From contig CAKSTL010000001.1 of the NCBI GenBank assembly GCA_934500875.1, positions 124,001-188,000 on the forward strand: a stretch of DNA of 64,000 nt, written 5' to 3'. The notes below the pieces were generated by a model, which saw nothing but the letters and a program-made list of their open reading frames with translations, searched no databases and was not told the DNA's origin. Position numbers and translations under genes: made by a program. Positions within the stretch are counted from its first letter, which is position 1, and the number at the start of each line of letters is the position of its first letter. Shown here piece after piece: positions 61,943 to 64,000 of the stretch. This DNA comes from an uncultured Clostridia bacterium (lineage in GTDB: Bacteria > Bacillota > Clostridia > UMGS1810).

Positions 61943-62959
61943 TCAGATTATTCCGAGCTTGTCAAGGCTGACCCTCTGCTCGGTTGCTTTTGAAAGACCC
62001 ATTATCGAGCTTTCGAGCGGATTCTCGCTCATTGCAACCTTTAATTTAAGGGTATTTTCAATAAGCGTTTTTACACCGTAAATAAGCGAGCCGCCGCCGG
62101 TAAGGATTATTCCGTAGCGCTTAACGTCGTTTTCAAGCTCCTGCGGCGTGTTTGAAACAACGTCAAAAACAGCCTCGATAATTTTTTTCACATCACTGCG
62201 GAAAAGATGCGAAATTTCTCCCGACGAAATTCTTTTAACGGCGGGAAGCCCCTTTTTAAGGCTTTTCCCCTTAACCTCAAAATACTCTGCCGCCTCTCTT
62301 TTGATAACGCCGCCGATTGCCGTCTTTACTCTTTCCGCCGTAATTTCGCCCACAAGAAGCGAATAACGCTTTTTAAGATATTCTATAATTTTTTTATCAT
62401 AATTTGAGCCGCCTATGTCAATGGCCGTGTTGGAAACAACTGTTCCGAGCGACACAAGCCCGATATTTGTCGAATCCGCACCTATATCCACAATAAGACG
62501 CCCCGAAGCGTTTGTAACGTTAATGCCGTTGCCCATAGCCGCCGCAACGGGTTTTTTAAGAAGGTACACTTTTTTTGCACCTGCAGAAAGCGCCGCCTCG
62601 ATTAAAAGATGCTGGTCAATCTGTGAGGACAGGGGACTTATTCCTATCGTAAGATACGGTCTTATCATAGTTCCCTTGCAGAATTTGTCGATTATATATT
62701 TCAAAATCAGTCCGCATGCGTCAAAATCTGCAATAACGCCGTTTTTTACCGGACGGATAACCGAAATTTTTCTGTTTTCTCTGCCTATCATACTCTTTGC
62801 TCTGTCGCCGACGGCGATAAGACGGCCCGTTTCACTCTCAACGGCGATTAAATTTGCCTCGCAAAAAACCATTCCCTGATTTTTTACGTGCACTCTTATC
62901 ACCGACGACCCCAAATCCACCGACAGTTCAAACGTTTTAAAAAGCTCCGTATTCCTCAC
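61943..62959 (-). CDS. MreB/Mbl-family actin-like cytoskeletal protein
   Basis: 338 residues. Actin-fold motifs LSVDLGSSVIRVHVK (phosphate 1), VDIGADSTNIGLVSLG (phosphate 2), VAAAMGNGINV (connect 2) and ILTGGGSLIYGV (adenosine). More divergent than canonical MreB and not beside mreCD, so probably an Mbl/MreBH-type paralogue directing lateral wall synthesis. The GTG at 62959 overlaps the Shine-Dalgarno sequence GGGAGGTGAGG, and no ATG lies in range: the true start codon is uncertain. Confidence 0.88.
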   Translation of the reverse strand: MRNTELFKTFELSVDLGSSVIRVHVKNQGMVFCEANLIAVESETGRLIAVGDRAKSMIGRENRKISVIRPVKNGVIADFDACGLILKYIIDKFCKGTMIRPYLTIGISPLSSQIDQHLLIEAALSAGAKKVYLLKKPVAAAMGNGINVTNASGRLIVDIGADSTNIGLVSLGTVVSNTAIDIGGSNYDKKIIEYLKKRYSLLVGEITAERVKTAIGGVIKREAAEYFEVKGKSLKKGLPAVKRISSGEISHLFRSDVKKIIEAVFDVVSNTPQELENDVKRYGIILTGGGSLIYGVKTLIENTLKLKVAMSENPLESSIMGLSKATEQRVSLDKLGII

Positions 62960-62981
62960 CTCCCAAGCACTGTCTTAATTT

Positions 62982-63010
62982 ATTATAATGAATTTTTACG
63001 ACAAAATCAA
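62982..63010 (-). promoter_or_regulatory. Sigma-A promoter of the MreB-like gene
   Basis: Minus-strand TTGATT (63005-63010) and TATAAT (62982-62987), 17 bp spacer. The predicted leader is only about 15 bases. Confidence 0.65.
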
Positions 63011-63111
63011 TAGTATTTTGCATATTTTAACTTTTTTTAAATTAATGTGTCGTTTTTTGTAACCTTATTTGCATTTTTGGAATAAAATACATTGGGAATT
63101 TTATGTTCTCT

Positions 63112-63141
63112 CCGGCATATTCTTTTTGCTTTTTATGCCGG
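63112..63141 (+). promoter_or_regulatory. Hairpin in the leader of the DUF3343 gene
   Basis: CCGGCATA and TATGCCGG pair across a 14-base loop, ending 25 bases before the start codon. Function unknown. Confidence 0.4.
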
Positions 63142-63166
63142 CAACACTTAAATTGGAGGAAACGTT

Positions 63167-63424
63167 ATGAGAAAGATACTTGTTGTTTTTGCGTCGCAGT
63201 CGGTTGCGGCACAAATAAAAAAGCACCTTTTTTCCGAATGTTCGGTTGAGGTGAAAATTGTTCAGACGCCCGAAAAATTAGCCGTTTCAGGATGCGGATT
63301 TTCAATAGAGGCAGATTATGCCGACATTAAATGCATAGCGGAAACGGTTAAAAACGCCTATGTCAGCTCAAAAGGAATTTTTGACGCTGAAACCGGGGAA
63401 AAAATAGAATATTTTGGGGGGTGA
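63167..63424 (+). CDS. DUF3343 family protein
   Basis: 85 residues. KILVVFASQSVAAQIKKHLF, a central VKIVQTPEKLAVSGCGFSIE (the usual P-T-P-x-x-L-S-x-S-C-G segment) and a C-terminal KGIFDAETGEKIEYFGG tail. DUF3343 proteins often sit beside SelD, YedF and a cysteine-desulfurase-like enzyme. Starts behind TTGGAGGAAACG; its GGGGGGTGA end serves as ribosome binding site for the next gene. Confidence 0.85.
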   Translation: MRKILVVFASQSVAAQIKKHLFSECSVEVKIVQTPEKLAVSGCGFSIEADYADIKCIAETVKNAYVSSKGIFDAETGEKIEYFGG

Positions 63425-63429
63425 GTATT

Positions 63430-64000
63430 TTGATATATCTTGACAACAGCGCAACAAGCCTTATAAAGCCTGCTGCGGTTTACGCCGCAATGGCAGACTG
63501 TATGAAAAACTATGCTGCAAATCCCGGTCGTTCGGGTCACAGGCTGTCGGTTGCGGCAGCCGAAAAAATACTCGAATGCCGTGAAGAACTGTGCAAAATG
63601 TTCGGCGGCGGCGATGCGAACAGGTTTATTTTTACGCAGAACGCCACCGAAAGCTTAAACCTTGCGATAAGAGGCTTTTTAAAAAGCGGCGACCATGTTA
63701 TTTTGTCGCAGATGGAGCATAACTCGGTGATACGCCCGGTATTTACTCTTGAAAATGACAAAGTTTCTCACACCGTTGTAGAAGCCGACACATTCGGACG
63801 GGTTGACCCGGATGACATCAGAAAAGCAATACAGCCCAATACAAAGCTTATCGCAATAACGCACGTTTCCAACGTGTGCGGCACGGTAAACGATATTGAG
63901 GCAATCGGAAAAATTGCAAAACAGCACAACATTGCGTTTTTGGTTGACGCTGCCCAAAGCGCAGGAATACTTCCGATTGACATAAAAAAACAAAACATCA
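63430..64000 (+). CDS. Cysteine desulfurase-like class V aminotransferase (cut by the window edge)
   Basis: About 190 residues visible. IYLDNSATSLIKPAAVYAAM, NPGRSGHRLSVAAAEKI, FTQNATESLNLAI, ITHVSNVCGTVND and VDAAQSAGI match the SufS/CsdB group; the PLP Lys lies beyond the edge. Start is TTG 63430 or GTG 63421, both using the GGGGGG at the end of the DUF3343 gene. It mobilises sulfur or selenium from Cys/selenocysteine. Confidence 0.88.
   Translation, partial: MIYLDNSATSLIKPAAVYAAMADCMKNYAANPGRSGHRLSVAAAEKILECREELCKMFGGGDANRFIFTQNATESLNLAIRGFLKSGDHVILSQMEHNSVIRPVFTLENDKVSHTVVEADTFGRVDPDDIRKAIQPNTKLIAITHVSNVCGTVNDIEAIGKIAKQHNIAFLVDAAQSAGILPIDIKKQNI

Noticed and set aside
1..64000. tRNA, rRNA, CRISPR array, prophage or IS element
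   Set aside because: No cloverleaf-like gene, rRNA core, spaced direct repeats, integrase or transposase was recognised in any frame.

Overview
The window is a gene-dense piece of a low-GC Gram-positive anaerobe, most likely class Clostridia. Evidence: an Rnf complex gene, a (R)-2-hydroxyacyl-CoA dehydratase activase-type protein pair, spore maturation genes spmA/spmB, an S-layer-homology surface protein, AbrB with a C-terminal CxxC pair, RemA, a PASTA-domain kinase, and strong GGAGG-type ribosome binding sites with canonical TTGACA-17 bp-TATAAT promoters. Base composition looks like the low 40s % GC by eye. No rRNA, tRNA, CRISPR array, prophage or insertion sequence was recognised.

Layout. 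1-1303: 3' part of rnfC (minus strand). 1537-5794: a large activase-like protein encoded as two adjacent genes. 5864-6427: mntP. 6536-14535: the most unusual region: a cobalamin riboswitch and terminator in front of a 1588-residue S-layer protein with transcobalamin-like modules, followed by a damaged ECF-type uptake locus (truncated DUF4430 lipoprotein-like gene joined to an ABC ATPase that lacks its first Walker A, then a frameshifted S component). 14616-16445: htpG. 16617-21894: nadK-argR-recN-dCMP deaminase-FHA-SEDS protein. 21998-25501: D-lactate dehydrogenase, DUF421, DUF4363, MATE exporter. 25567-29108 (minus): DivIVA-like coiled-coil protein, mgtE with a structured leader holding a short ORF, spmA-spmB. 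29258-31031: SigV/RsiV-like pair and AbrB. 31111-33642 (minus): a fusion of a TIM-barrel epimerase-like domain with an acyl-CoA synthetase. 33865-34615: PqqD-like protein plus S24/S26 peptidase.

34754-50045 (minus) is the classic Firmicutes housekeeping cluster, read yicC-remA-gmk-rpoZ-coaBC | priA-def-fmt-yugP-rsmB-rlmN-prpC-prkC-rsgA-rpe-thiN. It couples nucleotide and coenzyme A synthesis, replication restart, start-codon formylation/deformylation, rRNA modification, Ser/Thr phospho-signalling and ribosome assembly. 50155-56321 (minus) holds a radical SAM protein, metK, a COG2426 membrane protein, rpiB, tsaB-tsaE and ispF-ispD. 56385-61780 (minus) is a BMP/nucleoside ABC importer with xanthine phosphoribosyltransferase, a purine salvage unit. 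61943-62959 is an MreB paralogue, and the right edge opens a DUF3343-cysteine desulfurase-like pair.

The best candidates for new biology are the B12-switched surface protein with its broken transporter, the mgtE leader ORF, the epimerase-acyl-CoA synthetase fusion, the lone PqqD/S26 pair and a palindrome lying across the promoter upstream of the COG2426-metK genes.
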